This document shows positions 47,453 through 59,230 of a DNA stretch of 64,000 bases, in pieces. The notes below the pieces were generated by a model. That model searched no databases. It had not been told where the DNA came from and saw nothing but the letters and a program-made list of their open reading frames with translations. The stretch spans positions 1,874,245 to 1,938,244 of the forward strand of contig KN832873.1 of assembly GCA_000827325.1 (NCBI GenBank), read 5' to 3'. This DNA is from Oidiodendron maius Zn (taxonomy: Eukaryota > Ascomycota > Leotiomycetes > Myxotrichaceae). The position numbers and the translations under genes were made by a program. The stretch's first letter is position 1. The number at the start of each line of letters is the position of its first letter.

Positions 47453-48553
47453 CTACATCTTGGCTCCTTCTTTACCGGACGCCAACCTCGCAGTCTTTAC
47501 ATCTGATTCACTGAGATCTGGTTCGCCAGTGGCCTTCTCCCCAAGTTTTCCTGCCCTCTCTAGACTCTCTATTGAATGCTCATCGCCAATGTGAGAATTA
47601 AACTGTGTTTTGTCAGTCTAGTTTTGTATTCTTTCAGGTAGCCCACCTCGAATTCCGGATCTTCGTCATAGGCTAGCCTTGCAGCATCGAGCAATATCCT
47701 CGCCGTCATACCCCAGACCCTATATCTAGTCAACCCGGCCTCCTCTTCCTCATCCAGCTGTTCCGCAATCGCAGCCTGGCCGCCCTCTCTCACCTTCGGC
47801 TTGGCAACCTTCTGATTTGTGATGGGAACGTAAAAATTATGCATCCTCCACCTACCAGACAGCCATTTCATCCACAGCCCATCGTACCAGTCAGACCTGT
47901 CACCAGGGAGCTGTTCTCCCTCATGTACTTCGTCCTCTGCCTTTAGGAAGTTGTGAAATGGCGCAGAGAAGACCGCGGCGACCTCTTTGGCATCAAGGCG
48001 AGGAATCATGCTCTCCTCCACACTGGTTGGCGGGCTTCCGGGAACATCGTCTGCATGCAAGAATGCAACACATGGTCGTACTGCGAGTGCTGTCTTTGAC
48101 AGGCTGAAAGGTAGTTGGCAAAGGTGTTCAAGGCGGAACGGGCGCGGGATCTTGGAGTCGTCTAGCGGCAGGCCGATCTCCTCCCAAGCCTCGCGGCGAG
48201 CGATGTCGAAAGGAGTCTCCTCGAGGGAGTCGGCCTTGCCTCCGGGGAATGCGACCTGTCCTGGTTCCTGTCAGAGAGTGCAATACAACTCCGCGTAGGG
48301 TAGGGGATCTGCCTGAGAAGCTGCGCAGCGTGGCGGCGCGGACGGTGAGAACGATTCGCAGGTCCCCGCGACGATCTGCGAAAAGCAAAAGTAATACAGC
48401 TGCTCTTCTGCTAACAGGGAGACGAGACCATGCAGAAAACGGAGGGGGAGTGTAGGCCCTCAATCGAGCTAGAGCTGCCTGTATACTTCGTCAGAAGCAA
48501 ATGAGGAGGGTATTTGGTTAGCTGACCGCTGCAGTCGGCGTCAAGGGAGCCAT
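47453..48553 (-). CDS. Nudix hydrolase, Pcd1-like (coenzyme A diphosphatase type)
   Basis: Predicted peroxisomal or mitochondrial Nudix enzyme that cleaves CoA or related diphosphates. Four exons on the minus strand give 318 aa: 48553-48527, 48478-48313, 48260-47647 and 47602-47453. The first exon is 27 nt (MAPLTPTAA). It joins AALARLRAYTPPPFSAW, the usual fungal start. The Nudix box begins in AFPGGKADSLEETPFDIARR and ends REAWEEIGL, with all catalytic Glu positions. The CoA-type motif LPFSLSKTALAVRPCV follows. The second intron (48312-48261) starts with GC instead of GT; it is the only joining that restores LRSFSGQVAFPGG. The tail is extended and Lys/Glu-rich with no clear PTS1 (it ends GAKM). 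It converges on the peptidase gene, 262 bp away. Confidence 0.92.
48261..48312 (-). other. GC-AG intron in the Nudix gene
   Basis: A 52-nt intron read on the minus strand as tcag|gcagat...aaccag|gacagg. No GT donor nearby keeps the conserved SFSGQVAFPGG sequence. GC-AG introns are a known minority class spliced by the major spliceosome. Confidence 0.75.
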
Positions 48554-49321
48554 CGGGCTCGTGCTTGTTAATCTTTATAGCACGACGGAGTCGAGTATCA
48601 TTGCCATTATCGGTAACACCAACAATGTCGTCGTTTGTCGTTTCAGAGAGCTTCAGCTCAACGTGTTGAAGTGAGGAGCAGAAGTTACTCCATGTAGCTG
48701 GACCTCGGCGATTGCACACTCGTCACCCCCACCAATAGATGAGGGGTTGTGTCGTACATTCCCTGTACCTTAGAAATACCCATACGTTCTCAGTACCATT
48801 CAAATATTGCCTTCTTTTCAACTGCTTTGCCTAGTTTACTCTTTGGAACAATTATCTCCTTCCAGAACCTCGCCCTTCTCCCTCCTCTCCACGCCTCTTC
48901 CCATTTCCCATGCCCCTGCCTCTTCCTCGGAAGTGCGTTGAGCCGTAGGCGCCTTTGATGGTGTCACCCCAGACTATGTGCGGACGAGGCTGACCGGGAC
49001 AAGCTCGATTGGAGTTTTGATGGCGACATGGCCGAGGGCGTCCACGTTTGACCCGCCAGAGGTCATGATCGACTCTGGATCGACCCCAGGTAGGTTTGAG
49101 GGCAACATCAACTAGGATACTTGCAGCGTGGCGATGGCAGGGCGACCTGGAATCGGCATCACGTCCGTATGTCCTCCAACAATATCTCCTTCTGTAGCTA
49201 GTCTAGATCAAAGATATATAGCAGTAGAAGCTTCCGGTCCTGTTCCATCTCTTTGTTTTGCCCCGAAAACAGCTCAGCATTCCACTATACCGTGCCTTAG
49301 CAACCGTCTATACTATCCGCC
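48554..49321. other. Divergent intergenic, Nudix / carbonic anhydrase
   Basis: A 768-bp space. Around 48900-49080 both strands carry short open segments that look faintly protein-like: minus, a Gly/Arg-rich stretch and MTSGGSNVDALGHVAIKTP; plus, MATWPRASTFDPPEVM. None can be joined into a credible gene, so I list only the promoter regions of the two flanking genes. Confidence 0.4.
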
Positions 49322-49922
49322 ATGGCTCCCACTCCTGTCCAAGAGAATCTAGTTACTTCGAACAAGGCATATGCTTCTGGCTTCACACAAGGCGATCTCG
49401 CCCTCCCTCCGGCTAAGAAATACGCTGTCGGTTCGTCCGCCTCACTTATTCTTTTATCTCCATTCCCGCTCCGGTCTGCTCATTCTCCCGCTCCCTGCTG
49501 ACAGCCTGCGAGTAACCTGCATGGATGCACGAATCGATCCCGCGGCCGCATACGGTATCTCCCTAGGTGATGCCCACGTTATTCGTAATGCTGGCGGCAA
49601 TGCTAAAGACGCCTTGCGCTCCCTCGTGATCTCCCAGCAGCTGCTCGGTACCACGGAGATCGTCCTAGTCAAGCACACCGGCTGCGGAATGCTGACATTC
49701 AAGAACGAGGACGCAGCGGCCGTAGTACGTCAGAATCTTGGCGACAAGGCTGTTGAGGGCTTAAGTGCTTTCAATGGTGATTTCCAGCCGTTTCCGGACC
49801 TGGAGAAAGCAGTTACAAGCGATGTAGAGTTCTTGAGGGGAAGCGAGTTGATTCCAGATAGTGTCGCCATTAGCGGATGGGTGTATGAGGTGGAGACGGG
49901 TAGAGTAAAGAGTGTTGTTTAG
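49322..49922 (+). CDS. Beta-class carbonic anhydrase, short form
   Basis: Zinc enzyme interconverting CO2 and bicarbonate; no targeting signal, so probably cytosolic. Two exons (49322-49430 and 49513-49922) give 172 aa. Zinc ligands and catalytic dyad: Cys39, Asp41 and Arg43 in VTCMDARIDP, then His91 and Cys94 in VKHTGCGMLTF. Other family blocks are GDAHVIRNAGGNAKDALRSL, VISQQLLGTTEIVLV and VAISGWVYEVETGRVKSVV. The start MAPTPVQENLVTSNKAYASG is typical of the small fungal subclass (about 170 aa), distinct from the longer Nce103/CanB type. The intron acceptor is a weak gcgag. A better cag 8 bases earlier would cause an immediate stop, so the weaker site is chosen. Confidence 0.92.
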
Positions 49923-50149
49923 TATCGAGCTTGAACTGGTGGCTGAAGATTCTCTAGAGTGGTATTAGATATATCCTGGATACGTGCTTGCCCCTATTTT
50001 CCTTCGCGTTGTTAGCCGAGCTAATTCTTGACGATCAACTTTGTTTGGACATTGGCCAGTGGGGATTTCATTATGTCTTAAGTTGCTATCGAAATTGTAT
50101 TTCAAACATGAGAAACGAGTAACTTATATACAAATATGTATCTTCACGT

Positions 50150-50687
50150 TCAGAAGCTGCCAACCCCGGCATTGTAATTCGTGCAGCCATTCGACAACGT
50201 CGTGGACGATGTGATGGGCGCAGAATTCGAACTGCTTCCCATCGTTGCACCATTACTTATGACGCTAAACACTGGTACTTCAGTCTGACCATTGAATGGT
50301 TGACTCCAGTGGTTGGTTCCCTGAGATCCAGTGTAAGAGACTGCTGGATTGGTGCCGATATGGACAGTGACTGTGGCATCCGACATCAGCAGTGCACTGA
50401 AGAAGACAGCATCCTCCACACATAGTGCTAGGATCAACTTGGGCCTGCCCATCAGATCGTCGGAGTTCTCGCCTCTGCAACAGGTGCTGTGTGATACCAA
50501 TACTGCATCTGGTCGCGCGAGATGTCGAAAGACGAGCCTTTGTACTGAGCAATGTAGTAAGGAAGAAAGTCACGCCAGGACTCATGAGGATTGTTTTTAA
50601 CATAGATCTCAGAGCCAGCGGGAATTTCAGAGGCATAGAGAAACTGCATGGTGGCATTCAAAGGCCGTGGACCTAAAGCTCTGCTCC
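50150..50687 (-). pseudogene. Remnant of a GH71 alpha-1,3-glucanase, C-terminal part
   Basis: Read on the minus strand this resembles the end of fungal GH71 alpha-1,3-glucanases (mutanases). Blocks in order are WSRALGPRPLNATMQF, EIPAGSEIYVKNNPHESWRD, FLPYYIAQYKGSSF, MQYWYHTAPVAEA, then in another frame EDAVFFSALLMSDATVTVHI, GTNHWSQPFNGQTEVPVF and NGCTNYNAGVGSF. The two parts are separated by one frame change near 50470 that no convincing intron explains. The N-terminal catalytic barrel (about 400 residues) is missing and not found nearby; a stop lies directly before the first block. It looks like a broken, truncated host gene. A TATAAAAGG sits about 32 bases upstream, which may be chance. Family assignment is from memory of GH71 sequence and moderately sure. 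Confidence 0.7.
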
Positions 50688-51024
50688 ATCACACTCAGGA
50701 TTGAAATACAATACTGGCCCTTTTATACTTCATCCCATGATTCCGCACACTACCGAGAACTTGAAACGCGACCCCACAATCGAGGGCAGCTGAAGCCATG
50801 ACGATAATCCTTGCACGGAATGCGAGCTCTGGTCAACCCCACTCACGAGCGGACTATTATCCAGTATATATCTGGAAAGTCGTACAAACCGATTTGTACC
50901 GGAGGCTCGGCTTCGGCGTTATATTTGACAGTCCCACTATGCGGCATCTAAAAGTAGAGAATCGGCCGCGCCTTTTGAATTGGCCTGTATTGCATGGACT
51001 ACGAATGAAAGATGCATTGACTAA
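50688..51024. other. Intergenic between the GH71 remnant and the alpha-mannosidase
   Basis: 337 bp containing the 3' UTR of the alpha-mannosidase gene. I looked for the missing part of the GH71 gene here and did not find it. Confidence 0.5.
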
Positions 51025-54000
51025 CTACAACTGTAGGCGGAACGTTGCTACCTCAAAAGGCTTTAATGTAATATTGGCCTTTCCCTGCTCAATCTTCACC
51101 TCCTCTTCATCATCCTCCAGGATGTTCGTCCTCCATACCTTCTTCACGTCAAGAGTGGTCTCGATCGTTCCCTTGCTTGTCCCTCCCAGGCTATCATAGA
51201 TTCGCAGGATTACGCTCTGTCCCTTCCGAGTCGCCAACTCTCCTCGGCTAACATCCTCATCGTCTTCGCCTCTCTTTACCGTATCTAGGATCAAGGACGG
51301 ATTGCCGGTCAGCTTGATTGGTTTGCTGAAAGCATTTGCTTGGAGGGCCTTTGTTGCTTGGACAGGCTTTAGGGGGTTGTTGAAGTTGAATGCTGTGCGG
51401 ACTGTAGTAGGGCCGAGACTCCCTTGGTGGGGGAGTATGGCCCAGCGGATGTGGTGTCGGCCCATGTCTGCGTGCGCATCTGGCGCTTTCGGGGCGCGAA
51501 GCAGAGACAGGCGCATGAGATTTCCACAGGTGGCAAATCCGTATTTGCTATCGTTTAAGATAGACACACCGTAGTCATTTTCAGAAAGGTCGGCAAATTT
51601 ATGGCAGCAGACTTCGAACTTAGCCATATCCCAACTATGAATCGTTAGTACAGATGCCGAATTTGAGACTATATATCACTCACGTGGTGTTATAATGGGT
51701 AGGTCTTCGGATAATACCGAATTGGGTCTCGTACGACGCCTCGGTGTTTCTTACGTTGACTGGGAACTCCACTTTGAGGAACTTCATATCCTCCCTCCAC
51801 TCAACTTCGCTGTGCACTTCAACATAAGACTGCTGGCCCTTGAGAGAAGCCGACAGAGTAATATATGTCTTCGCCCAGCTCTTGTCGCTAATCTTCGTCT
51901 CTGTCACGATGCCCACCTGGTGTGCATCTCTCTGGAATATTTTCGTCTCACCTGGGGTAAGTTCCTTCCGAGAGTCCAAATGGTAGACTTCGACATCCCA
52001 GGCTTGCCAATAGAGGGGCTTATCATCGAAAATGACGAGTTGATTTGCCTTACCACCCTTAGGTACTATTTCTCTTTCAGCGATTCGGTCATATAGGGAG
52101 GTGATGACTCCATCTGCGACTTTGACACGCATCTGGGCATTCTCTAGGATAAACACGCCCGTGATAACCTCCTTGACGGTTACTTCAGGGGTCGCTGCCA
52201 CTTTGAAGGTCTGGATGTTTAGCAAATTACCATCACCGCAGGCGACACCAGCTTGTCCCCCGACGGAGATAATTTCTTTCCGGGGCCATGGCATAGTATT
52301 TAGAGCACAGAGGTCCTCCTTAGCACATGATGCGGATAGCTCCTGAACGCCAAGTGAATTTTGCAGGTCTTTCAGTAGTTCTTCGCCGGTCTTGAATACT
52401 TTGGCATAGAGCTGGAATCATTAGTATAAGTCAACTATTTAATCATCCGACTTACCTCATCACTGTCATCATAGCACATCTCAATAGAGCTACCAGGCAG
52501 ACAATCATGGAACTGGCAGAGCAACACCGCCTCCCACATGTCATCAATGGTTTCCTTCGGGTATTTAAATCCAGATTTAATACTTGCAATCGTAGCTAAT
52601 TGCTCGATATCGCGGAGCATAATTTCTGCCTTTCTGTTGCTGCGCTTGTTATTTGCTTGCGTTGTGTAGGTGCCGCGATGGAGTTCAAAGTACAGCTCAC
52701 CATACCACGACACAAAGTCAAGACCTTTGGAGACTTTCTGCTCAAGCTGGTCAAAGAAATCTTCGACAGAGTAGCCCATATGCAGTCTCGGCAACAGTCC
52801 GACAGTGTCACTTATTCCACGGCAGCGCCGAAGCTTCTCTAGGTGCTCCCAGGTTGGGCCACCGCCACCGTCACCCTTTCCAAAGACCAATAGAGAAGTC
52901 TCGTCCTGGTCCATCGATTTGTGCTGCGTGATCGACCGCCTCAGGTCTCCAAAATCCGCGTTTGCGGTATATGTCTCGGACGGGCACATGTGGCAAATGA
53001 CCTGGCTGCCATCAAGAGAGACCCAATTAAAAGTTGTGTGAGGAAACTTATTGATGTTGTTCCAGCTCAACTTCTGCGTGAAAAATCTTTTCATGCCTGC
53101 TAGGCGACATAGCTGTGGGAGCTGAGCAGAGTATCCAAAAGTGTCAGGCAGCCAAAAAGTCCGGCATCTCTCTCCAAAATAGCTTTCAAAAAGCCGTTGG
53201 CCGTATAGAAACTGGCGAACCAAGGATTCGCCACTGGGCATGTTTGTGTCATGCTCAACCCAGCTCCCTCCAACTGGCTGGAATCTCCCCTCCTTAACCT
53301 TCTCTTTCACACGATCAAAGACGGATGGATAATACTGCTTTAACCACTTATATTGCTGGGCCTGAGAACATGTAAACCGGTGTTCAGGGTAGCGGTCCAT
53401 CAAATCGCATTGATTAGACCAGGATCTGGCCACTTTTCGTTTCGTCTCCGCCCAGGGCCAGAGCCAGCAGGTATCGATATGGCAGTGCCCAATACCGTAG
53501 ACCATTGGCTTGGTCCCGGATTTGTAGACGTCAGCTGAGCTGACATTCTTGCCTAAGTATTCTTGTGCAATCTTACGAGCTTCGATGATTGAGTCTTGAT
53601 TGCCTACCTCGAAAGTGTCGATGATCCTATTCGCGACACCGAGTGCCTTGTGCTGCTCCCAGGAATCTCCCGGAAACTCTTTGGCCGCATCTTTAATAAT
53701 CCAGAAGTCAATGTGCAAGTGGCGTGCTTCAACGTTGATAGCCATGATATCAGCCTTGGAGAGCTGGAAGTATCTGTTTGGGTCAGGCGGCTGAATGGAG
53801 TCTCCTGCTCCGGCGGGCGCATTGCCAAACATGCCATTACAAGACATCTCGATGTATACAGTATGCTCTTTCCCGTCGCGGAAATTCTGGGGTAAGACCC
53901 ATTCTACCCGCTCTCCACCGCCAGTCAATCCCTGGAGCGGGTGTCCATCCTCTGTCCAAACCATGCCCTCGTTGTTCGCATCCCAATGGAGCTCGAGAAG

Positions 54001-54411
54001 CTCCTTGTTGCGAAGCTCAAGTGGAACTGTGAGTTGCACTTTGAACCAATGTGTCGACCACGATGGGCCAAACGATTCACCAACCGATGTAGGCCTGAAC
54101 GTATGGCTCGTTGCATCTTTGAACGTCGGTCGAGAGAGGTCGGGCGCGTCCCACACGGAGAGCTTGACATGCGGCGGTCCAGCCGCCTTGCCTTCATACA
54201 TCATGCTATCGGCATCCAATAAGTTAGGGTCAATGGCAGATAGGGAATGGGTTGCATACGCTCTGAGGTTTTTTGACTCGTACTGACCCCCACTGTAGAA
54301 CATATCCAAGCGATTCTTGTAGATGTCCGAAATCAACGCCCCCACGGGCTTTGCAGCTCGCGTGGGGTATGAGCTCTTCAGCTTCCCTTCGGTGAATGTC
54401 TCTCCACCCAT
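51025..54411 (-). CDS. Alpha-mannosidase, GH38 (vacuolar Ams1 type)
   Basis: Hydrolyses alpha-linked mannose from free oligosaccharides; yeast Ams1 reaches the vacuole by the Cvt/autophagy route without a signal peptide. Three exons on the minus strand give 1097 aa: 54411-52456, 52411-51684 and 51634-51025. The start MGGETFTEGKLKSSYPTRAA leads to SDIYKNRLDMFYSGGQY, as in Ams1. Zinc and active-site motifs: GHCHIDTCWLWPW (about 310), the nucleophile in TFWLPDTFGYSAQLPQL (about 424), and HDCLPGSSIEM near the end of the catalytic domain. The C-terminal beta domains hold NAQMRVKVADGVITSLYDR and RRPTHYNTTWDMAKFEVC. The frame is open upstream to an in-frame ATG at 54663, which would add 84 residues. 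I prefer the inner start because Ams1 homologues begin there. Confidence 0.95.
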
Positions 54412-55497
54412 GATTGCTGTAGTGACCGTTTGCTTTGTGTGGTAGAGGTGGAGGTAGAGGAGGTTGTTGGGGAGGTGCTGTGTAGGTGATGTTGTAGGCT
54501 GGACCTGCAGCGTCTTGTTACTGTACAGGGATCTACTCTGGGGCAACAGCGGGGTATTAAGCGACACAGCCCGGCCCCCAGCAACCACGGATATCTCCAT
54601 AACCCTCGAACTCCAGCATCTAAGCGTCAACAATAATCGGCTCTGCATAGAAAGGATGGGCATACATGGAAACAGACCAGAGAGTCCGATGATTGCAATT
54701 TCTTTCTTAAGCTATCACATCTTTCCTTCCATCGGGTTATAATACTCGTCGTACGCTTCGCCTGGACAACTGCTTCTTCCCACTGTTCGCCCGTTTACCT
54801 CAATTGGTTCTCCCTCAGACTGTTGCGGATAGGAGTGTTACCACCTCAGAATGGAGTGAAATGTGAATATTTCCAACACATCGGAACTTCCTTGGGCCTC
54901 AACACCTTAGCAGAAGACGGCCGAGACGCTAGCGTTGCCGTTGCCCACAACTGCTGATTGGGGTATCGCTTATCTCATGAGAAAAATTGCCCATTGAAGG
55001 CTCTAAATAGGCCATTTCAGTTCGAGTTGGAGTTGCCACTCCACTGGGCAGCTTAGGCTTGTGCTACTCAAGCACGCCGAATGGCATGCTACAGACGCCT
55101 AAGCGTCAGATAATTCAAGCTTCATCCATTATCATGTCTGGTTTACGCATTGTATACGGCTACAGAGGGATAAAGCAAGTTTGGAGTACATATGCAAATG
55201 AACAAAAACAAAGAACCCGCAACACAATGAAGATGTAATAGTATATCATGTATACCGGACCTATTGTAGTAGTTTAGCGACAGAATTTAATATGTTTTGC
55301 CAATGTAAAAGTTAAAATGTTTATTTGGTCATTTTAACCTCTGGGTACAGGAGATATCGAGCGATAAGAACCGTGCAGAGCTGCCTTGCAACGCTCTCCA
55401 AGGGTGGGGAAGATAAATATAGATACGTATACTGGAATGGAGCTCATCCCCATTCCCTCAATTAGCTTATACCCAGAACAATACCTTTCGATAAGAA
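54412..55497. other. Divergent intergenic, alpha-mannosidase / dihydropyrimidinase-like
   Basis: 1086 bp. The left 250 bases are an in-frame open extension of the mannosidase gene, probably its 5' UTR. The rest is AT-rich, with no supported gene; it should hold both promoters. Confidence 0.5.
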
Positions 55498-57242
55498 ATG
55501 GCTGTATATGACTTGGTCGTACTAAACGGACTTGTAGTGACAGAGGAGAAGACGGGTGAGTTCGACATTGCCGTCGCAGATGGGAAGATCTCAAAGGTTG
55601 TCCCGAGGGGACAGTTATCAGAGGACAACGCTAAGAGATTTATTGATGCTGAGGGTGGATTGGTCATGGTACAAGACCTGAAGTTGTACTGCCGAAGAAA
55701 ACATGCTAATTGCTTGGTACAGCCAGGCGGCATTGACACTCATGTACACCTTGGTCAGTAAACGATGCCAGGTTTGAACCACTTAGATCTCGCTCATAGG
55801 TGTAGATGAACCCCCCTTGTACGGAAAAGGGTCAACAGCCGATAATTATGAGACTGGTCAGTTACGAGCGCGGTTTGCTATCACCTACGCTGATGACAAC
55901 TTAGGGACCAGATCTGCCATCGCTGGAGGAACCACTACTCTAATAGCATTTGCACCACAGCAGAAAAGTCAGCCTTCTCTGCTCGCTTGCTTGGAAGCCA
56001 CGCATATCCGAGCACGAAGCAACTGCTATTCAGATTATAGTTTCCATCTCATTTGCTCAAATGCTGGGCCGACAGCTATTTCTGAGTTCGCGGCTCTGCG
56101 TGAAGCCGGAATATCCTCTCTCAAAATCTATATGACTTACGAGGCGCTACAGCTGAACGATTCTGAAATTCTAGATGTGTTGTTTGAGGCCAGGAAGCAA
56201 AAGATCGTTACGATGATCCATGCTGAAAACGGCGCTCTTATCGACTGGACCATCAAGAAACTAGAAGAGAGGGAACTCTTTGCACCTAAGTACCACGCTA
56301 CGAGCCATCCTCCCGTAGCAGAGGTTGAGGCTACGTACAGAGCGATTAGTTTGAGTAGTTTCATAGACACTCCTATTCTAATCGTCCATGTTTCCTCTCC
56401 TTCCGCAGCGAAACATATCTCCGATGCTCAAAAGAAGGGGTTGCCGATTTATGCCGAAACGTGTCCACAATATCTCTTTCTCACTAGGAGAGATTTAGAC
56501 AAACCTGGGTTCGAGGGAGCTAAATGTGTATGTTCGCCACCTCCTCGAGAAGGAAAAGACGATCAAGAAGGGATCTGGAGAGCCATTGAGGACGGAACGT
56601 TCACAGTTTTAAGCTCTGATCACTGTCCGTTTCTTTATGACAATGTAGAGACTGGGAAGAAATCTGTCATCAGCCCAGAATATCCGATTGGCCATTTTAA
56701 ATATATGTACGTATCCCAGTGCAGCCTCTTTCTGTCAAGGACTCTTGGCGAAACAGAACGGCTAGTCGGAATCCCCATGCCTATTAGCAGATATAAGTCT
56801 CGCTGACTTGTTAAATAGCCCAAATGGGATAGCAGGTGTTGAAACACGATTAGCATTAACATTATCTGCGAATCGCATCTCACCCGAAAAGTTTGTGAAA
56901 GTGACTTCAACCAATCCAGCAAAGCTGTATGGCTTGTATCCAAAAAAGGGGGCCTTCATACCTGGTGAGAGTGACGCGGATATAACAGTCTGGTATCCGA
57001 CAGGAATGAAAGAGTTTCGGCTCAAGAATGAAATGCTACATCATAACGTTGACTATACGCCTTATGAGGGACATGTGATGAAGCAGTGGCCAAGGTATAC
57101 AATATTGAGGGGAGAGGTAGTGTGGGACAAGGACCACGGTGGTATCGTTGGAAAGAAGGGGTATGGGCAGTTTGTGAAGAGAGGCGTCAGTACTTTGGCC
57201 GGAAGTCGCAGTGATCAGGAGTGGAATGTTGAAGATTTTTAG
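55498..57242 (+). CDS. Dihydropyrimidinase / hydantoinase-like amidohydrolase
   Basis: Metal-dependent cyclic amidohydrolase, probably opening dihydrouracil or a related ring in reductive pyrimidine breakdown. Five exons give 494 aa: 55498-55668, 55723-55753, 55800-55856, 55905-56706 and 56819-57242. Binuclear metal site: HxH in GGIDTHVHLG (about 64-66), the carboxylated Lys in SSLKIYMTYEAL, His in MIHAENGAL, His in LIVHVSSPSA and Asp in LSSDHCPFLYD. The fungal hydantoinase blocks YETGTRSAIAGGTTTLIAFA and CPQYLFLTRRDL are present. The third intron is 48 nt and open in frame, so unspliced RNA would add 16 residues within a conserved loop. The C-terminus HNVDYTPYEGHVMKQWPRYT is the usual dihydropyrimidinase end, before a short extension. 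Confidence 0.92.
55857..55904 (+). other. 48-nt frame-neutral intron
   Basis: Starts gtcagt, ends acttag, and contains a good branch site (gctgatgac). Its length is a multiple of three and it has no stop in frame. Removing it gives YETG-TRSAIAGG, which matches the family; keeping it inserts 16 residues. Confidence 0.75.
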
Positions 57243-57609
57243 AACGTTTGAAGCCAACTCGAGCACTTCACTTGCACTTCCGTTCTTGCTAATTTGGGGG
57301 CCAAAAAGGGCCTCTTTCACGCCGTACTGGTCCACCGTGAAACACATAATAGAGGCAAGCCCGAGGCTTCAAATATCATCTATGGCAAAAGGCATCCTCG
57401 TTCTCTATCAATCTACGTGCATGCCCTCAAAAATGCTCGAGACATGATATCCTCCTACCCCTCGCTTCTCGCTCGGGGCGGTTAAATGATTATCCGAGCG
57501 CCGCTAAAATAGCGGGCACCGCACAAAATCGCAATACTCGCTGATACAGACTTTATAGAACCAGGAGGCAAACTTCCAATTCTACGACGTGTCTGCACAG
57601 AACGATAAT
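57243..57609. other. Intergenic before eIF3m
   Basis: 367 bp with the 3' UTR of the amidohydrolase gene and the promoter and leader of the eIF3m gene. I see no gene in it. Confidence 0.5.
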
Positions 57610-58945
57610 ATGGCTACCACTACGCAGCACGTCTTCATCGATGGCACTTTTGCCGATCTAGTCAAAGAGTTGGGAGACTATCTCAACATCGGCACAGAAA
57701 TTCAGCCCCTCCTTGAAAACAATCAAAAGGACGAGGTCCTGAAAAAAATAGTGACTGCCTCGACTGCCCTTAACTCGACTTCGGAGAAGGAATTCACGGC
57801 TGCATATAATCTTTTAGTATACCTGGTTCTTCAGTCTCCGAATGTCAACATGTTCCTGCCCCGTATATGCGAAAACCTCTCGAAACCAATCACCTCGTCC
57901 CCTCTTAACGGGCCAGGGCTGGCGCTCAACATCCTCACCACTATTTTCAATCTCCTAGCACCCGACAATGAGGTCCGATTCAATGTGTTTCAAGCTATCG
58001 TCCGTCTGGTCAAGACAAGCGGGCTGTTCGAGACGCTGAAGCCACAGCTACAGAAGTTGGATAGCTGGCTTGAAGAATGGGAAGTAGACGAGGAAGACCA
58101 GCGGAAGCTGTTCGCCCAGATTGCAGATGTAGCAGAAGATGCGGGAGAGGAAGAGTGTGTTCAATCCTTTCCTACACCAGGGGTGCTACTTTGCTAACCA
58201 ATTCGTGCTCAATAGGCAATCTTACCAATATATTCTCAAGTCGCTCCGGAGCTTTGACCCTAAGGACGCAAAAGAAATCTCTTCCACTGAAGCACAAAAT
58301 CTCTCTCTCCGTGCACTCAAGACAGCGCTCCTCTCCAGTACCCACTACGACTTCCATGATCTTACCTCCCTTCCTACCATCCAGGCGCTCAGTGATTCCC
58401 ACCCCATCTATTCAGAACTCCTTGACATTCTCGCTGAGAAGGAGCTTGAGGATTACAATGATTTCAGAGACGAGCATGAAGGCTTTATTGAGAAGGAAGG
58501 CTTGGACAACAGCAAATTACACCGCAAGATGAGACTTCTAACGTTAGCAAGTCTTGCAGCCAGTACATCCAGCAGAGAGCTTGAGTACAAACGCATCGCC
58601 AAGGCTTTACAGATCCCTGCCGAGGATGTGGAGAGATGGGTCATCGACGTTATCCGAGCCGGTCTAGTTGAAGGCAAGCTGTCACAACAAAAACAGGTCT
58701 TCCTCATTCATCGAACTACCTACAGAGTCTTCGGCGAGAAGCAGTGGCGTGAGGTTGCGACGAGAATTGATACGTGGAAGAACACACTGAGAACCGTCAA
58801 GGAGGTCATCAGCAGAGAGAGGCAGCAGGCTGAGATGCAGAAGGAACGTGAGATGCATGAAGTGGAGCGAAAGGCGGCTGGTGCGCCGGGAATGAGTGCT
58901 GGACGAAGACCAGGAGGAAAGGAGATTGAGATGGGTACCGATTAA
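57610..58945 (+). CDS. Eukaryotic translation initiation factor 3 subunit M
   Basis: PCI-domain subunit of eIF3; cytosolic. Two exons (57610-58154 and 58216-58945) give 424 aa. The start is MATTTQHVFIDGTFADLVKE; a non-ATG frame extends slightly upstream. Family blocks include LLVYLVLQSPNVNMFLPRIC, LNILTTIFNLLAPDNEVRFN and QSYQYILKSLRSFDPKDAKE. The PCI domain then runs from about residue 220 to 380: KMRLLTLASLAASTSSRELE, RIAKALQIPAEDVERWVIDV and IRAGLVEGKLSQQKQVFLIH. The helix RTTYRVFGEKQWREVATRID follows, then a charged tail. The intron is gtgtgt...aatag, in phase. Length fits fungal eIF3m (about 420-470). The start could be slightly further upstream only with a non-ATG codon. Confidence 0.95.
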
Positions 58946-59230
58946 GGCCGAAGCATCCTTCTGGCCGTATGTCGATATCCAAAAGTCTGCTGGCGTTGAT
59001 AGAGTTTGTACACTGGCCGCATAAGCATCTGGTATGGTGCAGGGTGATTCTCAGGTTTTGATGATAAATGAGACTCAGATAGCGGCTCCTGCTGGATCCT
59101 GGAACGCTACCCAGGAAGCCGAATATGCAAAACATTAAAATATATTCGCTATAATCTACAGTAATGAAGATAACATACAGACCCGCCCCCAGCCTTCTCT
59201 ATGCCTCCCTAGTTGCTAATACAAGAAATT

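Noticed and set aside
48900-49110. Facing short frames upstream of the carbonic anhydrase gene
   Set aside because: They look faintly protein-like but cannot be extended or spliced into a credible gene, and they overlap each other on opposite strands.
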